From positions 220,550,988-220,614,987 of the forward strand of contig OX352772.1 in assembly GCA_947095535.1 (NCBI GenBank): a DNA stretch of 64,000 nt. Direction: 5' to 3'. The notes beneath the pieces were generated by a model that ran no database searches, was not told the DNA's origin, and saw nothing but the letters and a program-made list of their open reading frames with translations. This document shows positions 20,454-30,310 of this stretch, piece by piece. The translations under genes were made by a program, and so were the position numbers. This DNA comes from Poecilobothrus nobilitatus. Lineage: Eukaryota > Arthropoda > Insecta > Diptera > Dolichopodidae. Position 1 is the stretch's first letter; each line of letters starts with the position of its first letter.

Positions 20454-22699
20454 TTACCAACACTCTCTAATTTTTTGTAGAAGCTCTCTGTATTTATTAT
20501 AAATATGTCTCCTAAAATATGCTAAATTCGGAAGTACTTCCGTTTTAGGTATCCCAGGGTAATCATGATAAGTAAAGTACAGCTTGCTCAGTTCTTTATA
20601 GTTATTTGGCAGCCCTTCTTGATGAATAAGTACTTTCAGACTAGTTTGAGTAGTTCCATCATAACAAATATCCTCTTGATTCTGAAAGTATGACAAAAAT
20701 AATCTCACATTGTTATAAATTATGTGCTCTCTTAATCTAGATAAGGCATATGTTTTTTCACCAATCTCAACCGCTTTTTTTGTTAATCTAACAATTGATG
20801 GAATCAAGGGGTTGACAAAACTTGTCCTGCTATCTTCTGTACTTAAAATTTTATCTTTATCATCTATTTTGCCCGACTTAGAATTGTTTTATATGTTAAT
20901 AGTTTCTCCTTTAACCCAATTTGAGTAATCATTATTTATAAACTCTTTTGATCTATTATTTTCATTGGCAGACATGATTTCTTGATCCTTCATACTATGA
21001 GAACTTTTATTACCATTTTAATATTTATACATACTATGAGAACTTTTATTACCATTATCTTTGTAATTATTAGTTTTGCCAGATTTATTTCTACTAAACT
21101 GCATTAATTTTGAAAATAAACTTTTTTTATTATTATTATTACCATTACCATTATTATTATTATTATAACTATCATTATTATTTTTTTATCTTCCATTATA
21201 CTATTAATATATTTTTCACCATATTTAATATCATAGCTATTAGCAATAACTGCTGAGCCATACTCAGCACTACCATTTGGTATTTTTGCAACACCTTTGA
21301 CTTTCTTTGATTGCTAGTAACTCATTTTTTGTTTTCTTTCGCTTAGTTTTTTCACATACACAGGGCACTTGCTGAAGATTTTATGATTTATCTCCAAACC
21401 CAGTTTAAATTTATCATTGGCTGATTTGCAATTAATACACTCATTAATTTCCTGCTGCTTATCACAATCAGTTGTCTTATGGTCTTTGTGACATTTGAGA
21501 CACTTTTCTGTATTTGTACAGTCGGCCGATTTATGATTGAAACCTTTACATTTATAGCATATCATTACAGTGATAGCATCAAACACTTTGCATCTTTCCC
21601 AACCAATACTTAGTTTTCAGGTGGCCATTATTTTAGGAAAAGATTCTCTATCCACTTCAATTATTGTATTTTGCATTTCCTTGTTATATTTCGTTAACGA
21701 GTTCAATTTAACTACTTTTAACTCACTCATTTCCATAAAGCTATGGGTATTGTTTTTTTAGCTTATCTATTATCTCATTTTCAGTCAATTTATTGTTTAT
21801 AATTTATATGCACAATTTCAAATTTCGGTTTTATTTCAACTAAAACTTTGATATCAAAGCTCTCTTTCATTTTATTTTCCAGTTCAGTTTTGATCTTTTC
21901 ACGATTTTCTTTAGAGTCCGTTTCCATTAAAATAGCAAAGAACGGTACTAACAATATTTTTTATTTTCAAATTTTTTGGATCTACCTTCAGTCTTTTTTT
22001 GTTCTTACATTTTTTTGCTTTTGTTTTGGTTTAATTAATAAAGGTTTCTTATTAATTAAACCAAAAAGGCTTTTTTCATTTCAATTGAAAGTTAATTTAC
22101 ACTGTGTTTTTTACTTTTTAAAATAACAGCAAATGATACTGATTGGCCCATATTGCATACGTTACATTCATTCACTATGTTTTTTAAATTTTTGCACACC
22201 ACATCAGTTTGTTTCATTGAATTTAAAATTGAATCATTTAATTCTACCGTTTGTTTATTTAGAGTCACATTCAGTTTTTCACTTTCCACTTTAAAAGATT
22301 CATATATTTCTTGCAGTTTGTCCATTTCTTTTCTTGGTCACTTTTAATTTGGCTTAATCTGTCTATATAATGCGCTTAAATTGCTTTTAATAGTTGCATA
22401 ATTTCATTTTAATTTTTTTTTATAGCGTTCTTGAAATTATATTTGTATTCAATTAAATGCTGCGTATTCTTTACTACGCCACCATCCATTCTTTCTAATT
22501 GCGAATCTACATTGTTAATGTATAAAAAACAATCGTTACACATTAACCTCACTAACTAAGAAGTGTCCAAGACACTACTGTAGTATTTATCTAAACCGGA
22601 ACATTTAACCGTCAAATGATATCTTTTACCGCAAACTCCTTGACAACGAATACCATTATCACCGCTTATTTTTGTTCTGCACGTTTCACAATCCGACAT
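20454..22699 (-). pseudogene. LINE-I ORF1: PHD-like finger, coiled coil, RRM-like region, CCHC knuckles, conserved C-terminal block
   Basis: The start ATG is at 22699. Residues 1-35 hold CETC, CQGVC and a following YHLTVKC, spaced as in a PHD finger. A stop follows near 22560. 22325-22092 is a Leu/Lys/Glu-rich coiled-coil stretch ending in a QSVSFAVILK motif (compare QTVSFADMLK in LINE-E). About 21960-21800 is an RRM-like segment (ILMETDSKENREKIKTELE). 21586-21314 contains CYKCKGFNHKSADC and CLKCHKDHKTTDC zinc knuckles plus a third cysteine cluster. 20807-20454 is the C-terminal block shared with LINE-A. Several stops and frameshifts separate the parts. Confidence 0.78.
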
Positions 22700-23666
22700 A
22701 CTTATGATTGACCGTTACAATATGTGAATGTGATCTTCCTTCAATGTTGACAGCATGTACATGAGTTTTATTTAATGTCTTCATACTGTTCATAGCTTCT
22801 ATAGATCTAAATCGTTGTTCTAAGAATATTGTTAATTGAGCTAAAGTATGAAACTCTCTACTAGGCCCTAGGATCTCTTCCCATTTTTTTCTGGCTTCTA
22901 TATCTAATTTTTGGGACAGAATGTGAACCAATATAGGGCTCCAGGATTCTGTTGATTGTCCTAACCCTTTAATTCCTGCTAATGATTCGGTTGTAGCGTC
23001 AAGTAACCCCTTATAGCTGTTAGCATTTTCAGCCTTAGTAATTGCAAATGTGATGATAGAATAACTCGTTTATTTGCAAGTCGGTTTATTAACAACTCCC
23101 AAGCTGTTTTATAATTATCTTCACTTACTGACAAATGTTTTATTAGATTGCTTGCTTCGTCAGTAAGTACAGATTTGAGATATTGCATTTTTTGGACATT
23201 GCAAATCTCGTTATTTTCATGAACCATTGCCTTAAATAATTCATAGAATGTATATAGACATATTCATATAGTTGCCATCAAATCTTTATTCTTTCTAGTT
23301 GAAAGTTATCCTTGATAACAATTCTTGTGAATTGAGACTCTTTTCCAGCTGGCGTGGATGGTGTTGCTGTCGGATTTGCTTTCTGTTCCTTATATCCATT
23401 ACTAAAACCCTTTAAATTTGGTTATTAAGTCTAAGGAAAGTTCTTCTGCTTCTTCATAGCTTTCTTGATATTCACTAAGTAAGGTACTATTGTGGGCTCT
23501 TCCCTCCAGTACTTCTGGATGCTTCACAACACAGCGTCCCCATTATGCTGTGAACACGTTCCAGAAACTTTCGAAGTATTCCAATGAATGCCTTGTAATT
23601 TATGTTGACTCTAAAAAGCTCTTTCAAATTAGCCCTTTGAATTTCTTCACAAGAAAGAGTAGTCAT
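22700..23666 (-). pseudogene. BEL gag, N-terminal and middle part (DUF1759-type)
   Basis: The likely start is ATG 23666, about 85 bp inside the 5' LTR. After a decayed N-terminus, 23227-22979 encodes KMQYLKSVLTDEASNLIKHL and ELLINRLANKRVILSSHLQ, the typical BEL/Pao gag region (Pfam DUF1759). 22931-22686 continues with a KLDIEARKKWEEILG and LEQRF block. Frames are broken between the blocks. The zinc-knuckle end is missing, cut off at about 22700 by LINE-I. Confidence 0.8.
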
Positions 23667-23733
23667 TGTTTTTTTTTTTATGTTGATATAATCAGCTTTT
23701 TTAATTATCTTTTGATCATTTATGGGTAAATGA

Positions 23734-23751
23734 TCCGGCTTGAAGGACCAA
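23734..23751 (-). promoter_or_regulatory. Putative BEL primer-binding site
   Basis: Directly inside the 5' LTR the minus strand reads GTTGGTCCTTCAAGCCGG. Position immediately after the LTR end is what a tRNA primer-binding site requires. I have not been able to assign the tRNA. Confidence 0.5.
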
Positions 23752-24131
23752 CGTTTTGTTTGTTCATAAACTGTTTATTTTGTTCTGTCTAATTATTATA
23801 AATTTACATCTTTATATATAAATTAAATACTAAAATTAGCATTAATTACACCTTGAATATCGTTACAAATTTAGTACAATTATTTTCCGTATTACAAACT
23901 CGAAATATTTTTATACTGACATATATTACTTTAAATCTACATTACATACATTTGATATAACATAAGTTAATTTACTTAGTACAATATTGTATTTCATTCA
24001 AACATTTAATTTTTATGCATAAACATGCAGCGTCAGCGAAAACCATTGCATAACGTTTAATTGTTAAAGAAATTTTACTTATTACTAAAAATAATAAATC
24101 GTAACTTAAATTGACTAATGTATTCTGAACA
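23752..24131 (-). repeat. BEL 5' LTR
   Basis: 380 bp, matching 11812-12224 with one deletion of about 27 bp, another short gap near 24090 and scattered substitutions. It is followed on the right by the GTAGT target duplication (24132-24136). In element orientation the LTR would carry the promoter. No clear TATA signal can be singled out in such AT-rich sequence. Confidence 0.88.
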
Positions 24132-24136
24132 GTAGT

Positions 24137-26340
24137 AGTATTATAACATTAGTGTATTAGTTATAGCTGTTTGTCTTGTACTATATGTTTTATTTATGAT
24201 TTAGTTTATTTATTTCATTACAAGCTTAAATCAAGCAGGTTACAAAATCAAAATATTACTTAAAATTAATATTAACAATATAAAGAGAAAACAAAAAAAA
24301 TAAAATAATAAGGTAGAATATAAACCAACGGTTTTTAAAAGGGCACATTTCCAAAATACAATACAAACTGTTTAGAATTGTGACTTGCACAAAAATTTTA
24401 AAATTTAAAAAATAAAATTTAAGAAATTTTTTGTAAAAAACAAATAAGTGAAAATAACACTTTTCTGGAATTTTGAGGGCCTCTAAGTCCGGAACCGTTT
24501 ATAAATAAGAAAAACCATTAACACACGTAAAAATATATTACTTTAATATTTATGTCTTGCCAAAGAAAAATTTGTACAGGTGCTCAAGTTTCAGGTGCCT
24601 AAAAATAGCAAATTTTAAATTTTTCAGCCCAAATACCTCTTAAACAGGGAGCGGCGCAAAAAAATTTTCTAAGAAAACTTATACTAATTCTAAAAGTTCT
24701 TTCTGCTCTCAAAATTTCAGGTTCCTAAATAAAGGCGTGCCGGAGTTATAAAAAAAAAAATTTCATGCAAAATGTGGTTTTCACATAACGGTAAATTCAA
24801 ATAGTAAATTACAAAATATTGCATAATTTTGATATTGTGTTACGTAGATAAGAAAATTTTCGGTCTTCTGGCGGTTTTAGATTGCAAAACTATTACGCAG
24901 AGCTTGAGATATATACATCTGAAAATGGGGCTTTTTTGCAATTTTAAAGAGCTGTAACTCTGGAACCCTATAAAACTAAGAAAAACTTTTAACACACGTT
25001 AAAATATATTACTGGAGCTTTAATTTTTATGTCTTTCCAAAGTAAAATGTGTACAGTTTCCTAAGTTACAGGTGTTTAAAAATAGCAAATTTTAAATTTT
25101 TGAGCCCTAATAGCTCATAAACGAGGGGTGGCAAAAAAAATTTTCTGAGCAAACTTATACTAATTGTAAAAGTTCTTTTTTGCCTCAAAATTTCAAGCCT
25201 CTATCTATTTTATTTAAAATATAGGTGTAGTGAGACTGAAATGAGAGTTTATTATCAAAAAGTACGCCAAGATCTTTAATTAAATTGACGTTTATTACAA
25301 ATTGGTTATTAATAGAGTATGAATACAAAATTGGAATAGAGCGACGTGTGAAGAGAATAGAAGCACATTTTTTTATATATAGAAGGAGGTTATTATTACA
25401 ACACCAAATATAAAAATGACTAAGATCATCTTGTAAAGCTACAGCGTCATCAAAAGAAGTAATTTTTTATAAATTTTCATATCATCAGCGTAGATTTTAA
25501 TCTCCCTGTTTAATATAGTTGATATAACGTCGTTGATAGAAATTATAAATAAAAAGGGTCTAAGGTGACTGCCTTAATGTACACAAGTTGTAGATTTAAA
25601 TTTAGAACAAATTACAAATCTAAATGAAATAGAGTAACTCCGATCGAAGAGATAAGAGTAAATCCAATTTACCAAATAAGTAAGAAAACCTAGTTTATTC
25701 AACTTAAAAATGATAATTTTATGTGTAAGCAAGACAAAAGATTTACTAAAATCGGTATAAATCACATCAGTTTGGAGGCCTTCTTCCATATTTTTTAAGA
25801 AGATAGAGGTAGCTTCAACTAGATTTGTGATAGTAGATTTATTTTTTACGAAACCATGTTGATATGGAGGTAAAACCAAGTACAGTGATCGTATATAGAA
25901 TCGAATACTATTATCTCAAAAAGTTTACGAATAGATGATAGTTTAGCTACTGGACGATAGTTGATTATATCGTTTTTTGGTCTTTCTTGTAAATAAATTT
26001 AATGAGAGCATTATCCCAAAATGATGGAAAAATACCACAAACTAACGAGAGATTAAATAAAATGGATAGAGGTCTTCATAAGGAAGTAGAACATTTTTTC
26101 AAGAAAATATTGGGGATGCCATCTGATCTAGGGATATGATTATCATCTATATTACTAACATAATTTAAAATCACATTAGCATCAATATTAATAAAGCCTA
26201 AAGTAGTTTTTGTGAAAAGTCTAAATGAGAAAATTCTGTTTGATTTATGGGAAAAGCTGACACAGGATAGCTAGCTGAAAAAACGTCACGGAAAAACTCA
26301 GCAATAATTTTAGGATCACTACTAGTTTTATATATGTTAA
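24137..26340 (-). pseudogene. LINE-C fragment: reverse transcriptase of the LINE-A type, split by Helentron-like copy 2-4
   Basis: Minus strand. About 24190-24305 is an (ATAAA)-rich 3' UTR; 24137-24190 is unassigned. After the H2 insertion (24307-25207) the ORF2 C-terminus resumes near 25210. The catalytic box near 25490 reads intact YADD. RT blocks lie at 25879-25574 (HGFVKNKSTITNLVEATSIFL, VIYTDFSKSFVLLTH, YSYLFDRSYS), close to LINE-A. The upstream linker continues to about 26340 with frame breaks. The PQG block region near 25570 is degraded. The endonuclease just beyond (26395 onward) is of another LINE subfamily, so the junction at about 26340-26390, which holds a TTAAATATAGAAATATTTAA palindromic duplication, looks recombinant. 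Confidence 0.75.
24307..25207 (-). mobile_element. Helentron-like family H2, copy 2-4 (3' part only)
   Basis: In minus orientation the element end AATAAGGTAGAAT / AAACCAACGGTTTTTAAAAG is at the left. The body matches the H2 copies at 36168 and 55448, including both internal duplicated modules, up to CTCTATCTA at 25207, where other copies continue into AAAGCGTGCCGG. The 5' third, with the AGCACATTT hairpin and the TCCG repeats, is absent. Confidence 0.85.
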
Positions 26341-26394
26341 ATATAGAAATATTTAAATATGTTAAATATAGAAATATTTAACATATCTACATAT

Positions 26395-27092
26395 TACAGT
26401 GTTTGTTTTTCCAAATAAATTTAGATTTACATCAGCAAAAAAAATACAGTGTGAGAATTGATCTACCTTTTTATTTATAAATATTCTATAAATAAAGTGC
26501 TATTTTCATGAGGTGGTTTATAGAAAGTACCTATACCTATTATTAGTTGGATTCCACATTTAACTTTTCAGTAAGAGTGAAGTTATATTTTTCATCCTTT
26601 TCAATTTCATAATATTTTAACTTATTATCGACAAATATTGCAGTTCCACCTCCTCTTCTTTCATTTCTACAGTTTGCATTATTGCATAAAAGTTTTGTAT
26701 GTTGTATGTATTAACCCTTCAAAAATCCGCACTTCCGTAAGAACGACCTTATCAATATCTTTATAACTATGAATTAATGCTTCAAGTTCCAGTAATTTTT
26801 GACATCTTATGCTACAAATATTTAAGTATAAAATATTTAAGTTTCCTATATTTATTTTGTTTGATTCTGTATTCATAAAACTCGTATTATTAATCATTAT
26901 GGATTACTTATCATATAATTTCTCTAAGATTGTCTGATTTTTTGCAGATGTTCTCTGTACTTATTATCAATATGCCCCCTGTATGAAGTTAAATCTTTAG
27001 CAACCTCTTCATTAGAAATACCTATACTTTCATGATACTGTTTATATAGATTACTCCATTCTTGATAGTCAGTCGGAAGTCCTTCCTGGCTT
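26395..27092 (-). pseudogene. LINE fragment, D/E type: endonuclease start and ORF1 C-terminal block
   Basis: 26897-26679 encodes an endonuclease N-terminus (LNILYLNICSIRCQK, VVLTEVRI) close to LINE-D. Downstream endonuclease sequence (to about 26395) is broken. Directly upstream, 27092-26915 encodes the end of ORF1 (QEGLPTDYQEW, YRGHIDNKYREHLQKIRQS), the same C-terminal block as in LINE-I. The segment is cut at 27093 by the A-rich 3' end of LINE-D. Confidence 0.75.
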
Positions 27093-27601
27093 TTTTTTTT
27101 TTTTCATCATCATTTAATTTATTAACGTGGTAACATTCTCAATATATATTAAAAACAAAAAAAAAACAAAAACAAAAACAAAAAACACCAGAAAAAAAAA
27201 AAATAATAATTCAAATTAAATATTGGTGTTTTATGGTATAATTCTATTCTAAGAGAAAAAAAAAGAATATATTGATTTATTAATTTAATGTAAAAAATAA
27301 TTGAAAAATAAAAAATTTCTGTGACCTTAGCTTTTTAGCTGTGTGGTCTTATAAATTCAGTTAGAAATATTTTGCAACAATTTTATTATAAAAGTTTATT
27401 TTGATATAGCACTATAATTATAACTAGTAATTAAAAACTTAAAAAAAGAAATGAAAGAAAAAAAAAAAAAAATCCAATTGCAGAAGCAAAAGCCAAAACA
27501 TCTGTTTAATTATTAATTTAATATAATTTCTTTAATTTTTCTTTTAAAAGTACAAAAGTGGGTTATTTCCTTTATATCGTTTGGAAGCTCGTTATATAAT
27601 T

Positions 27602-30310
27602 TTAAACTATTGTAGAGACAGTTATTTTTTGTCTGTTTGTTCGAAAAAGTGTTAAATAAAAATTATTTTTATTTCTTGTGTTATGGTTGTGAATCTCAAA
27701 CCTCCTATTCAGTATAAAATTATGCTTAATTTCATTATGAATTATTTTAAATGCTATTATATATAATTCTAATTTGCAAATGTTTGTCAGACTTAAATAT
27801 TGGCTAGAGTATAGAATATTAGTAGGAATTCTAACAGAATAGTTATGAATTGCTTTTATGGCTTTTTTATGAACTATATCAAGTCTGCCGAAAGGAACTT
27901 GACATGTGTTACTCCATATTGGGTTAAGATACATAATATTTGATAGTATATATGAAGAATATATTATTTTTATAACCGATTTATTAAAGAAATTTCTCAT
28001 GCGACGTAAGACAAAAATGTACGGTGTTATCTTTTTAATGACGTGATTTATGTGCTCTTGCCATTTCAGCCGGCTATCTAGAAGCAACCCTAGATAATTA
28101 AAATGTTTTACAACTTCAATAATATTACCGTTGTAAGTAAAATTGGGGTATGTACATTGTCTATTTTCGAATAATAAAATTTTAGTTTTCTTCACATTTA
28201 GTAGTAGACGATGCTTTTTTAGCCATTCTTCAATAATGGGAAGATCATGCATGATGGAAGTTCTCAGGGATTCTTCATCGCGTTCCGCATATTTTAGCAC
28301 TGCATCATCCGCATACAATTGAATAAGTCCTTTTAGTTTCAATCGAGCTATATCATCTAAATAAATCTTAAATAAAAGTGGCCCTAAAATTGAACCTTGT
28401 GGCACTCCTTTTATAATGGTTCTTGATTCACTCAAACTATCACCTATCCTAACTCTCTGCTCTCGATTAGTTAAATATGAGTCAAAAAAGTGTAATTGTG
28501 ATGAGTCGAAATTTAACATCGAAAGTTTAAACTGCAGTATTTCATAGTCGACACAATCAAATGCCTTTTGTAGGTCTAGAAATAGACAGCCAACGTGCAA
28601 TTTTTCATCCATATTTTTTGATACAAAGTCGGTTAAGCTAAGACATGCAGCAGTAGTATTCGATTTTTTTTCGAAACCATACTGTTCGTCGTGAAATATT
28701 TGATTATTTGTAAGAAAGTTATCTAATCGACTTTTTATAATAAATTCAAAGATTTTAGAGAAAGCGCTGAGAACCGATATGGGTCTGTAGTTTGTCCTAT
28801 CTTTGGCATTCCCTGTTTTGAATATTGGAGTAACAATTGCAGTTTTTAATGAGTTTGGGAAAGTACCAGAAAGGAAAGAACTATTTATAAATTTGGTAAG
28901 AAGCGGTATTAGTCGCTCCTGGAATTTCTTAATGAATTTCATGGAAATATTATCGAAACCCGTCGCTGTAGCAGTTTTCAGCTTGCTAATTGCATTCGAT
29001 ATCTGTTTACTTCTGGTGGGTGTTAGATCAAATAAGGAGCTAGGGTTTCGTCTAAAACTATTTAGGTATTCGTGGTCTATTGGATCATTGTCAACATTTA
29101 TTTCCCTGGTTACATTGATAAAAAATTCGTTCATTAATTCACAAATTTCTTCTTTTTTAGTTAATACTTTCCCATTAATTTCTAGCCCTTTAATATGATT
29201 GTTCGTGCTGTCTTTTTTTTTGTTAAATATTACCCTTTTATATAAATCCCATAATTTTTTACTATTGCATGGGTCTCTTTTAATTTGTTCAGAATAAAAA
29301 TTTTTTTTTGAATGTGTTATGAGCCGATTTACTTTATTTTTATATAATTTATATAATCTATTAACATGCTCATCGTTAGGATATTTTTTCCTATATTTGA
29401 AGAAAGAGTCTCGAATTTTAATCACGTTTCTAATTTCGTCTGTCATCCATTCATTTTTTTCTTTAGACCTTTTCTTTCTAACAATTCTGGTATATTTACT
29501 CACTAAAGAACTTATCTCAAATACAAAATCGTCGAAGTTCCCGATTGAAACTAACTTATTCCAAGTATTGTCTGCAGCTAATTTTTCATACGTCAGGACG
29601 GTAATAAAGTTTTCAATTTGTTCTTCTATGGGCTTAAAATTAGAACTTATGAAAAACATTTTATGGTCTGATAAAAATGTGTTTATAATATGAAAATCAT
29701 ATTTGTATTTGACAATATCAGTAATAAAGTGGTCAATGATTGTTTTCGATGTGTTTCCTATTCTAGTTGCAAAATCATTGGCAACTTTATTATACACAAT
29801 AAAACCATTAGATAGTAATACATTTACATAATTCATAACTTCTTGATTATTTTTATTTAGTAAATTAATATTAAAGTCTCCAAAGATCATTGAATTTTTA
29901 TAATTACTTGATATGTCATCCATTTTTTCAAGAAAACAGTTAATATTTGTTTCGTGCGATCGATATATTGCTACTATGTTAATTTTTTGTTCGACAAGAT
30001 TTATTACTAAGAAATTCGATTTTTCAAACTCTAAACTAAAACTTAAATTACTTGTTATGTTCTCATTTACATAAATAGCAACACCTCCATACGACATTTC
30101 GCGATTTGAAAAATATGATTTGTACCCTTCTATATTAAAAAATTGATTTTCCTGTTCATTTATCCATATTTCGGTTAATACTAGAACATGAATATTACAT
30201 TCATATGTTTTTATGAATGTTTCTAAATTGTATAGTTTATTTCTCAAACTTTGTATGTTTAGATATAAAATATTGAAATTTGTTTGATATTCACCACTCT
30301 TCATATTCAA
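27602..30310 (-). CDS. LINE-D ORF2 protein: endonuclease and reverse transcriptase, 902 aa, uninterrupted
   Basis: It would nick target DNA and copy the element RNA at the nick (target-primed reverse transcription). Residues about 12-215 are an exonuclease/endonuclease/phosphatase-fold endonuclease with N18 in LYLNIQSLRNK, E47 in LTEIW, Y116 in AIYR, D145/N147 in GDFNINLL, D183/H184 in IIDHF, and D205/H206 in SDHK. A Lys-rich linker (about 265-480) is followed by RT at about 485-745: NYRPISVLSAFSKIFEF, D569 in LFLDLQKAFD, GVPQGSILGPLLF at 625, YADD at 656-659, and YLGLLLDSRLKWQEHI. The C-terminal 150 residues hold a His/Asn-rich tail. No internal stops, unlike every other LINE here, so it is the youngest or best preserved. 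It starts at ATG 30310, inside the end of ORF1. Confidence 0.92.
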   Translation of the reverse strand: MNMKSGEYQTNFNILYLNIQSLRNKLYNLETFIKTYECNIHVLVLTEIWINEQENQFFNIEGYKSYFSNREMSYGGVAIYVNENITSNLSFSLEFEKSNFLVINLVEQKINIVAIYRSHETNINCFLEKMDDISSNYKNSMIFGDFNINLLNKNNQEVMNYVNVLLSNGFIVYNKVANDFATRIGNTSKTIIDHFITDIVKYKYDFHIINTFLSDHKMFFISSNFKPIEEQIENFITVLTYEKLAADNTWNKLVSIGNFDDFVFEISSLVSKYTRIVRKKRSKEKNEWMTDEIRNVIKIRDSFFKYRKKYPNDEHVNRLYKLYKNKVNRLITHSKKNFYSEQIKRDPCNSKKLWDLYKRVIFNKKKDSTNNHIKGLEINGKVLTKKEEICELMNEFFINVTREINVDNDPIDHEYLNSFRRNPSSLFDLTPTRSKQISNAISKLKTATATGFDNISMKFIKKFQERLIPLLTKFINSSFLSGTFPNSLKTAIVTPIFKTGNAKDRTNYRPISVLSAFSKIFEFIIKSRLDNFLTNNQIFHDEQYGFEKKSNTTAACLSLTDFVSKNMDEKLHVGCLFLDLQKAFDCVDYEILQFKLSMLNFDSSQLHFFDSYLTNREQRVRIGDSLSESRTIIKGVPQGSILGPLLFKIYLDDIARLKLKGLIQLYADDAVLKYAERDEESLRTSIMHDLPIIEEWLKKHRLLLNVKKTKILLFENRQCTYPNFTYNGNIIEVVKHFNYLGLLLDSRLKWQEHINHVIKKITPYIFVLRRMRNFFNKSVIKIIYSSYILSNIMYLNPIWSNTCQVPFGRLDIVHKKAIKAIHNYSVRIPTNILYSSQYLSLTNICKLELYIIAFKIIHNEIKHNFILNRRFEIHNHNTRNKNNFYLTLFRTNRQKITVSTIV

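Larger units (their letters stand above)
17476..22699 (-). mobile_element. LINE-I, non-LTR retrotransposon nested in the BEL gag-pol junction
   Basis: About 5.2 kb on the minus strand. The 5' end lies at or just before the ORF1 ATG (22699), directly against BEL gag, and the 3' end is a T-rich (A-rich on the minus strand) stretch at 17476-17560. BEL gag stops at about 22705 and BEL protease resumes at 17475. The sequence ATGTC occurs on both sides of the junction (minus strand), a possible 5-bp target duplication or microhomology. ORF1 22699-20454 and ORF2 20436-17757 are both broken. The order is PHD-like finger, coiled coil, RRM-like segment, CCHC knuckles, C-terminal block, endonuclease, reverse transcriptase. 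Confidence 0.85.
11812..24131 (-). mobile_element. BEL/Pao LTR retroelement with env-like gene (defective), split by LINE-I
   Basis: Minus-strand element: 5' LTR 23752-24131, putative primer-binding site, gag, protease, RT, RNase H region, integrase, env-like gene, polypurine tract, 3' LTR 11812-12224. The gag DUF1759-type region, the aspartic protease, the LNDCLLTGPTIQ RT block and the integrase with C-terminal DUF5641-like tail are characteristic of the BEL/Pao superfamily. Subtracting the inserted LINE (17476-22699) leaves about 7.1 kb, normal for the group. All genes carry stops or frameshifts, so this is an old, inactive copy. A second partial copy of its 3' third lies at 60769-62560. 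Confidence 0.88.

Noticed and set aside
28803..29693. Plus-strand frames of 131 and 124 codons (28803-29198, 29319-29693)
   Set aside because: They lie antisense inside the intact LINE-D ORF2 and show only hydrophobic low-complexity sequence.
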